Below are positions 16,470 to 24,668 of a stretch of 64,000 bases of DNA, piece by piece. How positions within the stretch are numbered: position 1 is the first letter of the stretch; every line of letters begins with the position of its first letter. The translations under genes and the position numbers were made by a program. The stretch is from the NCBI GenBank assembly GCA_051004675.1, contig JBPCKC010000012.1:1-64000 (forward strand), in the 5' to 3' direction. The notes beneath the pieces are model-generated. The model was not told the origin of the DNA. It saw only the letters and a list, made by a program, of their open reading frames with translations, and made no database searches. This DNA comes from JBDTSW01 sp051004675. Its GTDB lineage: Bacteria > Actinomycetota > Thermoleophilia > Solirubrobacterales > 70-9.

Positions 16470-19400
16470 CTAGGGGACGATGCGGTCCTTGATCTCCGCC
16501 AGGAACCCCTGGGAGAAGCCCGGCACCTGGTCGAGCTCGTCCACGGTGGAGAAGCTGCGTTCCTCGCGAAAGCGCAGCACGCGCTTCGCCTGGGTGATCG
16601 ACATCCCGAGGTCGCGCAGCTCGTCGAAGCTCGCGTTGTTGATGCTGACCGTGCCTTCGGGAGCCGGCGGCGCGTCGCCGGCAGGCTGCTCTTTGGAGTC
16701 GAGACCCTGGTCGAAGAGCTCGACCTCGCTGTCTTCGTTCTCCTCCTCGGCGACCCGTGCGGCTTCCTCCTCGGCGGCCACCCGTGCGGCCTCCTCCTCG
16801 GCTGCCTTGCGTGCGGCCTCCTCCTCGGCGGCCCGTCGGACTTCTTCCTCCTGCGCCACCCTCGCGGCCTCCTCCTCGGCTGCCACCCTCGCGGCGTCCT
16901 CCTCGGCTGCCACCCGCGCGGCCTCCTCCTCCGCCGCTAGGCGCGCGGATTCGGCCTCGGCAGCGGCCTTGCGTGCGGTCTCCTCCTCCTGCGCCTTCCT
17001 CGCGGCCTCCTGCTCCCCCTGCTTGGCCGCCTCGGCCTCCGCGGCCTTGCGCTCGGCCTCGGCCGCCTTCTCCGCCTCCGCCGCCTTCTTCGCGGCGGCG
17101 TCGGGCTTCTTGGTCGCCGTCCGCCGCTTGGGCTTCGCGGGCTTGGCCTCGATGCTCGGCTCCGCCTTCTTTCGCCGTGAGCGGCGCTTGGGCTTCTCCT
17201 CCGCCTCGGGCTGGGGCTCGGGCTGCGCGGCGGGGGGCTCCGCCGGGCTCAGCTCTTGAGTCCCTCCCTCGGCGCTCGCGGCGGCGGTGCCCGCCGCCCG
17301 GGCACGCTCGCTGGCGCCGCTCGCGCGCTCGCTGACGGCGCCGAGCTTGCCCTCGATCTCCTGGAATCGCTCCTCCCGCTCGCGCTCGGACTCCCGCCGG
17401 GTCTCCAGCTCCATCTGCAGCGCGCGACGCTCCGCGTTCGCGGCCCGCTCGTGAGCCTCCTCGAGCTGGCGCCGGGTGGCCGCAAGCTCCCCGTCCACGG
17501 CGGCCTTCTGGCGCACCAGCTCGGCCTCGCGCTCGCGGTAGCCCTCGCCCGCCTGCTGCTCGGCCGCCAGGCGGGCGGTCGTGAGCTCCTTCTGAAGGCC
17601 GGCCTTCGCCTCGGCGCGCATCGTCTCCGCCTGGGCGGCGAGCTGGCGCTGGGTCTCCTGGGCCGCGCGTGCCTCCGCTTGCGAGACGGCCTCGCGGACG
17701 CCGGCCTTGGCCCGGCTCTCGCCCTCTCCCCTGAGCGCATCGGCCTGGGTGCGCAGCCAGCCTGACGCGGCGGCCCGGACCTCGACCGCGGCCGTCGCGG
17801 CGGTGCTCTCCGCGGCTCGGGCGCGTTCCTCGGCGGCCTGCACGTTGCGCTCCGCCTCGGCGAGGGCCTTGGCCTGGGCCGCGCGCTCGGCGTCGAGTTT
17901 GGACTGGATCTCGGCCACGCCGGCGTCGGCCGCCCGTTGGGCGTCCGCCTCGGCGGCGGCGACCGCGGCGACCCGCTGGCGTTGCGCCTCGGCCGTGAGG
18001 CGCTCGATCTCGAGGCGCAGCTTCTCGGCCTCCTCGGCGCGCACCTGCTCCTCGGTCTCGCGCCGGGCGCCCTCGAGGGTGGTGCGAACATGCTCGTCGG
18101 CGTCGACCCGAGCCTCCTCGGCCTCGGCCTTGGCGCTCTCGACGGCTTCACGCGCGTTCGTCTCGGCCTTCGCGGCGCGCTCGGAGGCCTCGGCCTCGGC
18201 CGCGCCGAGCTCGGCCTCGCGCGCCTTGATGCGAGCGTCCGCCGCCTCCGTCGCCTCGCGCTGGGCGCGCTCGGTCTCCTCGGCGATCCGCTGCTCAGCC
18301 CCGGCCCGCAGGCGCCGCGCCTCGCTCGCCAGCTCCTGTTCGGCGGCGGCCACCCGGTCGGCGGCGGCCAGCGCCCGCTCCTCGATCTCGCGCAGGCGCT
18401 GATCGGAGCTCTCGATCACCCGCGTCTTGTCCTCGCGCTCCTGCTCCAGCTCCTCCTCGCGGAGGCGCAGCTCCGCGGCGAAGCGCTCCTGGGCGGCGCG
18501 GCGCGCGGCCTCCACCTCCAGGCGAGTGCGTTCCTCGGCCTCTGTGCGAACCCGATCGAGGTCGCCCTCGACCGTCTTCTCCGCCTCGGCTCGCGCTGAC
18601 TCCTCGATCTGCCTGCGGGTCGTCGCGGCGTCCTGGAGCGCCAGGCTCTCGATCTCGGTGCGGGCAGCCTCGGTGGCCGCGCGGGCCCGCTCGTCGGCCT
18701 CGGCGCGGGCGGCCTGCTCCACCTCCCTGCGGGCGGTGTCGGCGGCCTCGCGCACCCTTTCCTCGGTCTGGGTCCGAAGCGCCTCGATCTCCTGGCGCAG
18801 GTCGGCGGTCTCCGTCTGGATCCGCCGCTCGGCCTCGGCGCGAAGCGCCCGCTCGGACTCGGCCTGGGCCTGCTTGGCCGCGGTGGCGCGGGCCTCGGCG
18901 GCCTGCACCTGGACCAGGGCCTCCTGCACGGCCGTCTCAGCGGTCGCGGGGGTTGCCGCCGGCGCCGCGGCGCCGGCCTTCTCGGCCTCGGCGGCCCGCT
19001 GCTCGGCCTCGCCGACGCTTCGCTCGGCCTCCGACCGGACGCGCTCGAGCTCGGCTTGGCGGCTGTGGAGCTCGGCCTCGAGCCGCTTGACGGCCTCGGC
19101 GTCGGGCCCCCCATCGGCGGCGGTCGCCGCCGACGGCTTCGCGGCCAGCTCGGCGCGGACGGCCTCCGCCGTCTCGGCGCGAGCGCGCTCCACCTCGGCC
19201 GTGGTGCGCTCCTCCGCCTTGGCCTCGAGCTCCTTCACCTGCGAGCGCAGCCAGGCGGCGGCGCCCGCCCGTGCGGCGTCCTCGGCGTCCGGCGCGGGGG
19301 CTGGGCCCATCGTGTCGGCCGAGGCCTCGTGTTCGGCAGCCGTCGCTTGCTGCTCGACCTCCTGTGCCTGCTTTGTGGCCTCGGCCAGCCTCTGCTCGGC

Positions 19401-20102
19401 CGCCTCAGCCTGGCTGCGCGCGTCGGCGGCTGCGCGCTGCGAGTCCGTGAGCTGTGACTCCAGGGCCTGAACGCTCGTCGCGGCCTCCGCCTTGGCCCGC
19501 TCCAGATCCTCCTCGAGGGCGAGGATCTCGTCGATCGCTCGCTCCTCCGCGGCCTGCGCGGCATCAGCCGCCGCCAGCCTGATCCGCTCGGCCGTGTCGG
19601 TTCGCCGTGTCGTGGCGGGCGCGGCGGGAGGGGATGGCGTCGCCTCGGGAGTGGACGCCGGCCCCGGCGCTGCGCCGGCGGGCGGCGTGGGCGTACCGGG
19701 CGCGGCGCTCGGCTCCGCGCCCGTGGCGGCCGAGTCGCCGAGGACCTGCCACTCGTCGGTGCGCTCGCGGGCCGGCTCGGAGGCGTCCGGAGGCGCGGCG
19801 GGCGTCCCGCCCGGCGCCTCGAAGTCCGCCGCGGCCTCGGCGGCCGCACCCGCCGTTGGCGCTTGATCGAACAGCCCGGACGGCGACTCGACGCTCTCCG
19901 CGGTGGGCATCACGGCGGTATCGCCGGGCGCGGGCGCGGGGGGCGAGGCGTCCCCAGAAGCGGTCGAAGCCTCGCCTGAAGGCGGGCCCTCGGATCCGGA
20001 ATCAGGCGGCGCGGCGTCGGCCTTCGGCCCCTCGCCGTCGCCGTCGCCCTCCTCGGAGCCGGAATCCCTTCTGAAGATGCCAAAGCGGCGTCGTGCCATC
20101 AA
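16470..20102 (-). CDS. Giant coiled-coil protein with C-terminal helix-hairpin-helix domain
   Basis: 1,210 residues. Parts in order: a short basic start (MARRRFGIFRR); about 190 residues rich in Pro, Ala, Gly, Asp and Ser; a very long Ala/Glu/Arg coiled coil from about residue 190 to 960; a Lys/Arg-Pro basic stretch with KRRSRRKK and PKRRTATKK; about eight copies of a nine-residue Ala/Glu repeat (AARVAAEEE type); and a final 60-residue ComEA-like helix-hairpin-helix domain (SINNASFDELRDLGMS...VPGFSQGF). There is no signal peptide or membrane helix. HhH domains usually bind DNA without sequence specificity, so a cytoplasmic DNA-organising or scaffold role is plausible but inferred. Start is TTG-ATG; the TTG sits six bases after a TAACCT -10. 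I do not recognise an orthologue. Confidence 0.8.
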   Translation of the reverse strand: MMARRRFGIFRRDSGSEEGDGDGEGPKADAAPPDSGSEGPPSGEASTASGDASPPAPAPGDTAVMPTAESVESPSGLFDQAPTAGAAAEAAADFEAPGGTPAAPPDASEPARERTDEWQVLGDSAATGAEPSAAPGTPTPPAGAAPGPASTPEATPSPPAAPATTRRTDTAERIRLAAADAAQAAEERAIDEILALEEDLERAKAEAATSVQALESQLTDSQRAAADARSQAEAAEQRLAEATKQAQEVEQQATAAEHEASADTMGPAPAPDAEDAARAGAAAWLRSQVKELEAKAEERTTAEVERARAETAEAVRAELAAKPSAATAADGGPDAEAVKRLEAELHSRQAELERVRSEAERSVGEAEQRAAEAEKAGAAAPAATPATAETAVQEALVQVQAAEARATAAKQAQAESERALRAEAERRIQTETADLRQEIEALRTQTEERVREAADTARREVEQAARAEADERARAATEAARTEIESLALQDAATTRRQIEESARAEAEKTVEGDLDRVRTEAEERTRLEVEAARRAAQERFAAELRLREEELEQEREDKTRVIESSDQRLREIEERALAAADRVAAAEQELASEARRLRAGAEQRIAEETERAQREATEAADARIKAREAELGAAEAEASERAAKAETNAREAVESAKAEAEEARVDADEHVRTTLEGARRETEEQVRAEEAEKLRLEIERLTAEAQRQRVAAVAAAEADAQRAADAGVAEIQSKLDAERAAQAKALAEAERNVQAAEERARAAESTAATAAVEVRAAASGWLRTQADALRGEGESRAKAGVREAVSQAEARAAQETQRQLAAQAETMRAEAKAGLQKELTTARLAAEQQAGEGYREREAELVRQKAAVDGELAATRRQLEEAHERAANAERRALQMELETRRESEREREERFQEIEGKLGAVSERASGASERARAAGTAAASAEGGTQELSPAEPPAAQPEPQPEAEEKPKRRSRRKKAEPSIEAKPAKPKRRTATKKPDAAAKKAAEAEKAAEAERKAAEAEAAKQGEQEAARKAQEEETARKAAAEAESARLAAEEEAARVAAEEDAARVAAEEEAARVAQEEEVRRAAEEEAARKAAEEEAARVAAEEEAARVAEEENEDSEVELFDQGLDSKEQPAGDAPPAPEGTVSINNASFDELRDLGMSITQAKRVLRFREERSFSTVDELDQVPGFSQGFLAEIKDRIVP
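16742..16956 (-). repeat. 27-bp tandem repeats inside the coiled-coil gene
   Basis: About eight degenerate 27-base units encode the nine-residue AARVAAEEE-type repeat, with one eight-residue slip. Similarity at the DNA level implies recent expansion and possible copy-number variation. Confidence 0.75.
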
Positions 20103-20114
20103 TGGCGGAGGTTA
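20103..20114 (-). promoter_or_regulatory. Candidate leaderless -10 of the coiled-coil gene
   Basis: Minus-strand TAACCT (complement of 20109-20114), six bases before the TTG at 20102. The gene therefore has its own promoter just after the glycosyltransferase stop. Confidence 0.4.
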
Positions 20115-21092
20115 CGAAAGATCCGGGCCGGGCCCCGGCTCGCCCAGCAAGCCGGCGTAGGCGGCCTCGACCCGCCGCGCCATGAGCGCCGCCGAAAACC
20201 AGCTCGCCCGTTCCCGGCCGGCGACCCTGGCCTCCGGAGAGTCGAGATGCGCCCGCGCCACTGCCGCCCAGCGGGTCGCCTCGAACGGGCCCACGAGACA
20301 GCCCTCGACCCCGTGCAGCAGCATCGGCGCGACGCCGACCGGCGTGGAGAGCACGGGCACGTCGCAAGCGAGCGCCTCGACGGCCGCGAGGCCGAAGCCC
20401 TCGTTGTCTGAGGTGACCAGCACGGCGGCGGCCGCGTTCACCCAGTCCGGCATCCGCTCCACCGCCGCCGTCCCCACGGTGAGGAGCTCGGCGCCCGCGC
20501 GCCCCGCTACCTCCGCGGCCAGGTCATGGCGCTTCACTGGGCGGTCTGGCGCCGCCGGGAACAGCAGATAGCGCCCGCCGGGATCGAGGCCCAGCCGTTC
20601 GCGGGCCTCGGGGCGCGAGCCGCGCACGAACCGGCCCATGTCGGCTCCCACCGGCAGCACGGCGACGGCGCCCGGGTAGTTGGTGGGGAGCCCGGCCCGG
20701 CCGCCCTCCTCCTCGAACAGGGCCCGCGAGACGCCGGCCACCAGGTCAACTCGTCCCAGCAGTCGCCGGGAGAGCGGCCCGACCACCCGGTGGCGGACGT
20801 CGGTGCCGTGAAACGTCACCACCAGCGGGCTCGCCCCCGCGAGCGCGGCGCTCCACCCCGCCAGGCCGTAGTGGGCGTGAACAAGGTCGAAACGTCCCCC
20901 GTGCAGACGGCGGCGCACCTGGCCGACCGATCGGATCAGCGCACGTTTGCCCGGCGGAAAGGCCAGGAGCTCGGCATCCACGCCGCGCCCGCGCAGGGCC
21001 GCCACCTGGTCGCGCACGAAGTTGCCGCGCCCGGGCACCGTCGCGTCCGGGGTGATGTTCGTGACCACGAGGACTCGCACCTTGCGGCGCAT
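20112..21092 (-). CDS. Glycosyltransferase, GT4 family
   Basis: 326-residue GT-B fold retaining glycosyltransferase. N-terminal half: 'VLVVTNITPDATVPGRGNFVRDQV' and 'HAHYGLAGW', which are acceptor-domain features of GT4. C-terminal half: 'DNEGFGLAAVEALACDVPVLSTPVG', the donor-binding E-x7-E region. The nearest patterns are actinobacterial GT4 enzymes that decorate glycolipids or exopolysaccharides; the sugar and acceptor are unknown. The ATG at 21092 starts the fold directly, and the 25 residues upstream in frame are rejected as non-homologous. It is followed by the coiled-coil gene on the same strand, and diverges from the pilin gene. Confidence 0.8.
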   Translation of the reverse strand: MRRKVRVLVVTNITPDATVPGRGNFVRDQVAALRGRGVDAELLAFPPGKRALIRSVGQVRRRLHGGRFDLVHAHYGLAGWSAALAGASPLVVTFHGTDVRHRVVGPLSRRLLGRVDLVAGVSRALFEEEGGRAGLPTNYPGAVAVLPVGADMGRFVRGSRPEARERLGLDPGGRYLLFPAAPDRPVKRHDLAAEVAGRAGAELLTVGTAAVERMPDWVNAAAAVLVTSDNEGFGLAAVEALACDVPVLSTPVGVAPMLLHGVEGCLVGPFEATRWAAVARAHLDSPEARVAGRERASWFSAALMARRVEAAYAGLLGEPGPGPDLS

Positions 21093-21179
21093 TGTCGCGC
21101 CGGATTCGGCGCACGGGGGTCTGGATTCGCGAATCCCGCCCAGGGAGCATCGCTTCAGGCAACACAAGGGAGGTCTCAG

Positions 21180-21392
21180 ATGTCAGCACTGGCGCGGAGG
21201 ATCCGCACCACCAGCCGCGATCAGCGGGGCCAGGGGACGGTCGAGTACGTCGGCCTGATCCTCCTGGTCAGCCTCCTCATGGTCGGCATGGTCGCCGCCA
21301 TGAAGGGGTTCAACGGCGAGTCCGGGACGGAGATCGCCGAGGTCATCGTCGCCAAGATCAAGGCGGCGGTCAACGCGATCACGTTCCGCTAG
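21180..21392 (+). CDS. Orphan Flp-type type IVb pilin
   Basis: 70 residues. The N-terminal 17-18 residues are polar and basic, followed by a prepilin peptidase site: Gly then Q-G-T-V-E-Y, placing Glu at +5 and Tyr at +6 of the mature chain as in Flp pilins. A single hydrophobic helix (about 20 residues, VGLILLVSLLMVGMVAAM) and a short amphipathic tail follow. A strong GGGAGG ribosome site precedes the ATG by 7-8 bases. No tad/pil assembly genes (tadA, tadB, tadC, cpaB, tadV) are in the window, so any pilus machinery would have to be elsewhere. It sits between a glycosyltransferase and rph. Confidence 0.75.
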   Translation: MSALARRIRTTSRDQRGQGTVEYVGLILLVSLLMVGMVAAMKGFNGESGTEIAEVIVAKIKAAVNAITFR

Positions 21393-21496
21393 CCGGCCCT
21401 CAGCCGTCCGCCTCGACCCCGCACCTGGACGGTTGCGGGGGACGGCGGGCGGGTGCTGCACGGCGGGGTCCGGTACGGGGTGAAACACTCAGGAGC

Positions 21497-22225
21497 ATGT
21501 CCCGCAGCTACGACCGCAGCCCCGCCGACCTGCGCCCGGTGGAGATCGAGCCGGGGTTCGTCCGCACCGCCACCGGCTCGGCCCTCTACTCGCAGGGCGA
21601 GACCCGAATCATCTGCACCGCGTCCGTCAGCGCCAGGGTCCCTCGCTGGATGGAGGGCCGTGGTCGCGGCTGGGTGACCGCGGAGTACGCGATGCTTCCC
21701 GCCTCGACTGGGGAGCGCAAGGAGCGCGACACCAAGAAGGGGCGCCAGGACGGCCGCGGGGTCGAGATCCAGCGGCTGATCGGCCGTTCCCTGCGCGCGG
21801 TGGTAGACCTCGAGGCGCTCGGGGAGCGCTCCGTCTACGTGGACTGCGACGTCCTCCAGGCCGACGGCGGCACCCGTTGCGCCTCGATCACGGGCGGGTT
21901 CGTGGCCCTGCGGCTGGCCCTCGACTCGCTGATGAAAGCGGGCGAGATCGAGCGCGATCCGCTCACCGGGACGCTCGCCGCGATCAGCTGCGGCATCGTG
22001 GACGGCGAGGCCCTGTGCGACCTCGACTACTCCGAGGACTCGCGCGCTGAGGTCGACGCGAACGTCGTCATGTCCGGCGACGGGGGCCTCGTCGAGGTTC
22101 AGGCGACGGCTGAGCAGACCCCCGTTTCCCGCGCGCGCCTCGACGAGCTTCTGGCGTTGGCCGAGCCCGCGATCGCCTCCCTTCGCGACGCTCAGGAAGC
22201 GGTGCGGGCCTCCGCTCCGAGCTGA
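21497..22225 (+). CDS. rph: Ribonuclease PH
   Basis: 242-residue phosphorolytic 3' exoribonuclease that trims tRNA 3' ends and other structured RNAs. It shows the RNase PH landmarks 'RPVEIEPGF', 'GSALYSQGETRIICTASV', 'AEYAMLPASTGERKERD', 'RLIGRSLRAVVD' and 'DCDVLQADGGTRCASITG'. Length is typical. AGGAG lies very close to the ATG (one base apart), a tight spacing. The gene overlaps rdgB by one base (TGATG), a common pairing in Actinobacteria. Confidence 0.95.
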   Translation: MSRSYDRSPADLRPVEIEPGFVRTATGSALYSQGETRIICTASVSARVPRWMEGRGRGWVTAEYAMLPASTGERKERDTKKGRQDGRGVEIQRLIGRSLRAVVDLEALGERSVYVDCDVLQADGGTRCASITGGFVALRLALDSLMKAGEIERDPLTGTLAAISCGIVDGEALCDLDYSEDSRAEVDANVVMSGDGGLVEVQATAEQTPVSRARLDELLALAEPAIASLRDAQEAVRASAPS

Positions 22226-22845
22226 TGACGCCGGAGCGCCTGGTGCTCGCAACGCGCAACGACCACAAGCTGCGCGAGTTGGCCCAGATCCTCGAGGGGG
22301 TCGAACTGCTCCCCCTGCCCGACGACGTCGAGCTTCCACCCGAGACCGGTCAGTCGTTTGCGGCCAACGCGCTCGTCAAGGCGCGCACGGCACGGTCCGC
22401 GACCGGCCAGCCCGCCATCGCCGACGACTCCGGCATCGAGGCGAGCGCGCTCGACGGGCGCCCCGGAGTCCGTTCCGCGCGCTACGCGGGGCCCGGCGCG
22501 AGCGACACCGAGAATCTGGCTCTGCTGATCCGGGAGCTGCGCGAGCACGAGGATCGGTCCGTCGCCTACGTCTGCGCGCTCGCTTACGTGGACGAGGCCG
22601 GGCGGGAGCATCTGTTCGAGGGGCGCTGCGAGGGCGAGTTGGCGCGCGACCCCCGCGGGCTGGGCGGGTTCGGCTACGACCCGGCATTCATCCCCCGCGA
22701 CCTCGACCCGCCCGACGAGCGCACGATGGCCGAGCTGAGCGACTCCGAGAAGCACGCGATCAGCCATCGCGGGCGGGCTGCCCGGGCGCTGGCCGTGCAC
22801 CTGGGCATCGAGGTCGACGATCCGGCGCGGGACGGCCGGCGATGA
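22225..22845 (+). CDS. rdgB: dITP/XTP pyrophosphatase (HAM1 family)
   Basis: 206-residue house-cleaning nucleotidase that hydrolyses dITP, XTP and ITP to monophosphates, keeping deaminated purines out of nucleic acid. Motifs are 'VLATRNDHKLRELAQIL' (substrate loop), 'ADDSGIEASALDGRPGVRSARYAG', 'GGFGYDPAFIP' and 'SDSEKHAISHRGRA'. The ATG overlaps the rph stop by one base and the end overlaps the CDF gene by four bases, so all three are translationally coupled. Confidence 0.95.
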   Translation: MTPERLVLATRNDHKLRELAQILEGVELLPLPDDVELPPETGQSFAANALVKARTARSATGQPAIADDSGIEASALDGRPGVRSARYAGPGASDTENLALLIRELREHEDRSVAYVCALAYVDEAGREHLFEGRCEGELARDPRGLGGFGYDPAFIPRDLDPPDERTMAELSDSEKHAISHRGRAARALAVHLGIEVDDPARDGRR

Positions 22846-23765
22846 TTCGCACGAAGACCGGGGCCGCCATGCTGTCGGTCGCATCCAACTCGATTCTCAT
22901 CGCCTTGAAGGTCGCCGCCGGGGCGATCACCGGCTCGATCGCGATCATCACCGAGGCGCTGCACTCGGCCATCGACCTGATGGCCTCGGTCGTAGCGCTG
23001 GTCTCGGTGCGAAAGGCCGACGAGCCGGCCGACGCCGAGCACCCCTATGGGCACGAGCGGGTCGAGAACCTGGCGGCCGCGATCGAGGGGATGCTGATCC
23101 TGGTCGGCGCCGCGGTAATCGTCTACGAGGCTACCCGCCGGCTGGCCGGCGGCGAGGCCGGGATGCTGGAGGACCTGGGCATCGGCATCGCCGTGATCGC
23201 GGTCTCCGCCATCGCCAACGCTTGCATCGCCCTGTTCCTGCGGCGTCGCGCGCGCGAGCTCTCCTCGCCCGCGCTCGCGGGTGACGCCGCCCACCTGGGC
23301 ACCGATGCGCTGACGTCAGTGGGCGTCCTCGCGGGCCTGGTGCTGGTGGAGATCACCGGCGAGCCGGCCTTCGACGCGATCGCCGCCCTCTGCGTCGCCG
23401 CGGCGATCGTGGTCGCCGGGATCAGGATCCTCACCCGCTCGGGGCGGGTGCTGGTGGACGAGGCGCCGCCGAAGGAGGAGCTGGACCGGATCGAGGCCGT
23501 GATCTCTGCCCAGCGTCGCGGCGCCCCCGAGATCTTCGGGTATCACAAGCTGCGGGCCCGGCGCTCGGGGGCGCACCTTCACATCGACCTCCACCTCCAG
23601 TTCCACTCCGGCACCAGCCTGGAGCGCGCGCACACCCTGGCCCACGCGCTACGCGACGCGATCGAAGCGGACTTCGAGGGCGCCCAGGTCCTGATCCACA
23701 CCGAGCCCGAGGGCTCCTACCACGAGCCGGACGCCCTCGCCGGCGACCCGGGGCGCGCGGGCTAG
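22842..23765 (+). CDS. Cation diffusion facilitator (CDF) family efflux protein
   Basis: 307-residue metal/proton antiporter. Five to six transmembrane helices occupy residues 1-195; the metal-site motif HSAID lies in TM2 and a matching HLGTD in TM5. A cytoplasmic C-terminal domain (about 200-300) has 'HKLRARRSGAHLHIDLHLQF', the usual ferredoxin-like dimer domain. The family moves Zn, Fe, Mn, Co or Cd out of the cytoplasm; specificity is not clear. It starts ATG overlapping rdgB by four bases. Confidence 0.9.
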   Translation: MIRTKTGAAMLSVASNSILIALKVAAGAITGSIAIITEALHSAIDLMASVVALVSVRKADEPADAEHPYGHERVENLAAAIEGMLILVGAAVIVYEATRRLAGGEAGMLEDLGIGIAVIAVSAIANACIALFLRRRARELSSPALAGDAAHLGTDALTSVGVLAGLVLVEITGEPAFDAIAALCVAAAIVVAGIRILTRSGRVLVDEAPPKEELDRIEAVISAQRRGAPEIFGYHKLRARRSGAHLHIDLHLQFHSGTSLERAHTLAHALRDAIEADFEGAQVLIHTEPEGSYHEPDALAGDPGRAG

Positions 23766-23828
23766 AGGAGTGATCTCAACGACCGCCGGGCACCTTCGCC
23801 CCGACGTCGTCGTCCTCGTCATGCGCCT

Positions 23829-23969
23829 TCAGAGAAGGTTCACCGCTGCCGCGGCGCCGACGGCCCCGACGGTGATCGAGTACCCCACGTAGCCGTTCAG
23901 GGCGAGCAGGATCACGGCGATCGCGCAGAGGCCGACGACGATCAGCCACGAGACCTTGGAGACGGACAC
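23829..23969 (-). CDS. Small hydrophobic membrane protein, 46 residues
   Basis: GTG-initiated reading frame translating to MSVSKVSWLIVVGLCAIA, then a hydrophobic stretch to NGYVGYSIT and a Gly/Ala-rich end (AVGAAAAVNLL). It has two predicted short membrane segments and no cytoplasmic domain. Support comes from clean hydrophobicity, from a divergent AT-rich promoter shared with the next gene, and from filling an otherwise empty 220-base gap. I do not recognise a function. Positions 23766-23828 appear empty. Confidence 0.55.
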   Translation of the reverse strand: MSVSKVSWLIVVGLCAIAVILLALNGYVGYSITVGAVGAAAAVNLL

Positions 23970-23987
23970 GGCCTATATCTTTGACGA
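23970..23987. promoter_or_regulatory. Divergent overlapping -10 elements
   Basis: TATCTT at 23976-23981 lies six bases before the ATG at 23988. On the other strand AGATAT (23975-23980) lies five bases before the GTG at 23969. The two -10 hexamers overlap almost completely, so the two small genes probably compete for polymerase. Confidence 0.45.
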
Positions 23988-24407
23988 ATGAGCCGGACAG
24001 AGGGGGAGCGGGGTCCCACGGGCTCCCCGCCGAATGAGGCCGAAGCCGAGCTGGCGGTCGCGCGGATGGCCGAGATGTCGGTCGATATGCGCGCCTGCGC
24101 CGTGCTCGATGCGGCGGGTGGGGAGCTCGCCTCCAGCGGCGGATCCGGCTGGGCCCGTGCCGGTGCGGCCTTCCTCGCCGCGGCGGATGGGGCCGGCGAG
24201 GAGGCGGCGTCGCAGGTCCATGTCGCCACCGAGGACGGCGAGGCGTTCGCGGTTCGTGAGGGTGGCCTCGCGATGGTCGCCGTCGCCGAGCGCTTCACGC
24301 TGGCGTCGCTCATGCTCTTCGATATGCGCATGGTCCTGCGCGACCTCGCCTCGGGCGACGGGGTCCCCGACCGCCGCGCGCCCGGCCCCGAGCCGGAGGC
24401 GGCGTGA
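23988..24407 (+). CDS. Roadblock/LC7-like small protein
   Basis: 139 residues. The core (about 25-125) has the alternating strand/helix layout of a roadblock/LC7 domain: 'CAVLDAAGGELASSG', 'GEAFAVREGGLAMVAVAERFTLASLMLFDMRMVLRDL'. Bacterial roadblock proteins usually regulate Ras-like (MglA-type) GTPases, but no GTPase gene is nearby. The N- and C-termini are charged and probably disordered. The TGA overlaps the next small gene (GTGATG). Assignment to the fold is by pattern and needs a profile search. Confidence 0.6.
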   Translation: MSRTEGERGPTGSPPNEAEAELAVARMAEMSVDMRACAVLDAAGGELASSGGSGWARAGAAFLAAADGAGEEAASQVHVATEDGEAFAVREGGLAMVAVAERFTLASLMLFDMRMVLRDLASGDGVPDRRAPGPEPEAA

Positions 24408-24619
24408 TGGTCGCCAAGCCCCACCGGATCCTCCTCGAGCGCGTCTCGAGCTACGCGGACGAGGCGGGCGCCTACCTGCGCCGGCGCCGCGCCACCCGCA
24501 AGCCATTCGCGCGGGTGTTCTACCCAGGCGGGCGCAGCTCGGCCCACGAGGCCGGGACGGAGGCGGGCCGCGCTCTCTTCCTCGCCGCCTCGCGCCTGAT
24601 CGACGCCGCCGACCGCTGA
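24404..24619 (+). CDS. Small basic hypothetical protein, 71 residues
   Basis: Starts GTG-ATG overlapping the TGA of the roadblock-like gene. Highly basic middle (AYLRRRRATRKPFARV), then a Gly/Ser stretch (YPGGRSSAHEAGTEAG) and an Ala-rich C-terminal helix. No signal or membrane helix. It is probably coupled to the roadblock-like protein. I do not recognise a domain. The gene upstream of tldD, in the TldD/TldE neighbourhood, could in principle be a peptide substrate, but nothing in the sequence shows that. Confidence 0.55.
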   Translation: MMVAKPHRILLERVSSYADEAGAYLRRRRATRKPFARVFYPGGRSSAHEAGTEAGRALFLAASRLIDAADR

Positions 24620-24656
24620 CCGGCCCCGCGGTCCCGGGGTGGCCTGGGCGGCTCAG

Positions 24657-24668
24657 TATGTTCATGGC
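24657..24668 (+). promoter_or_regulatory. Candidate leaderless -10 of tldD
   Basis: TATGTT at 24657-24662, six bases before the GTG at 24669; it fixes that start over the in-frame codon at 24639. Confidence 0.5.
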
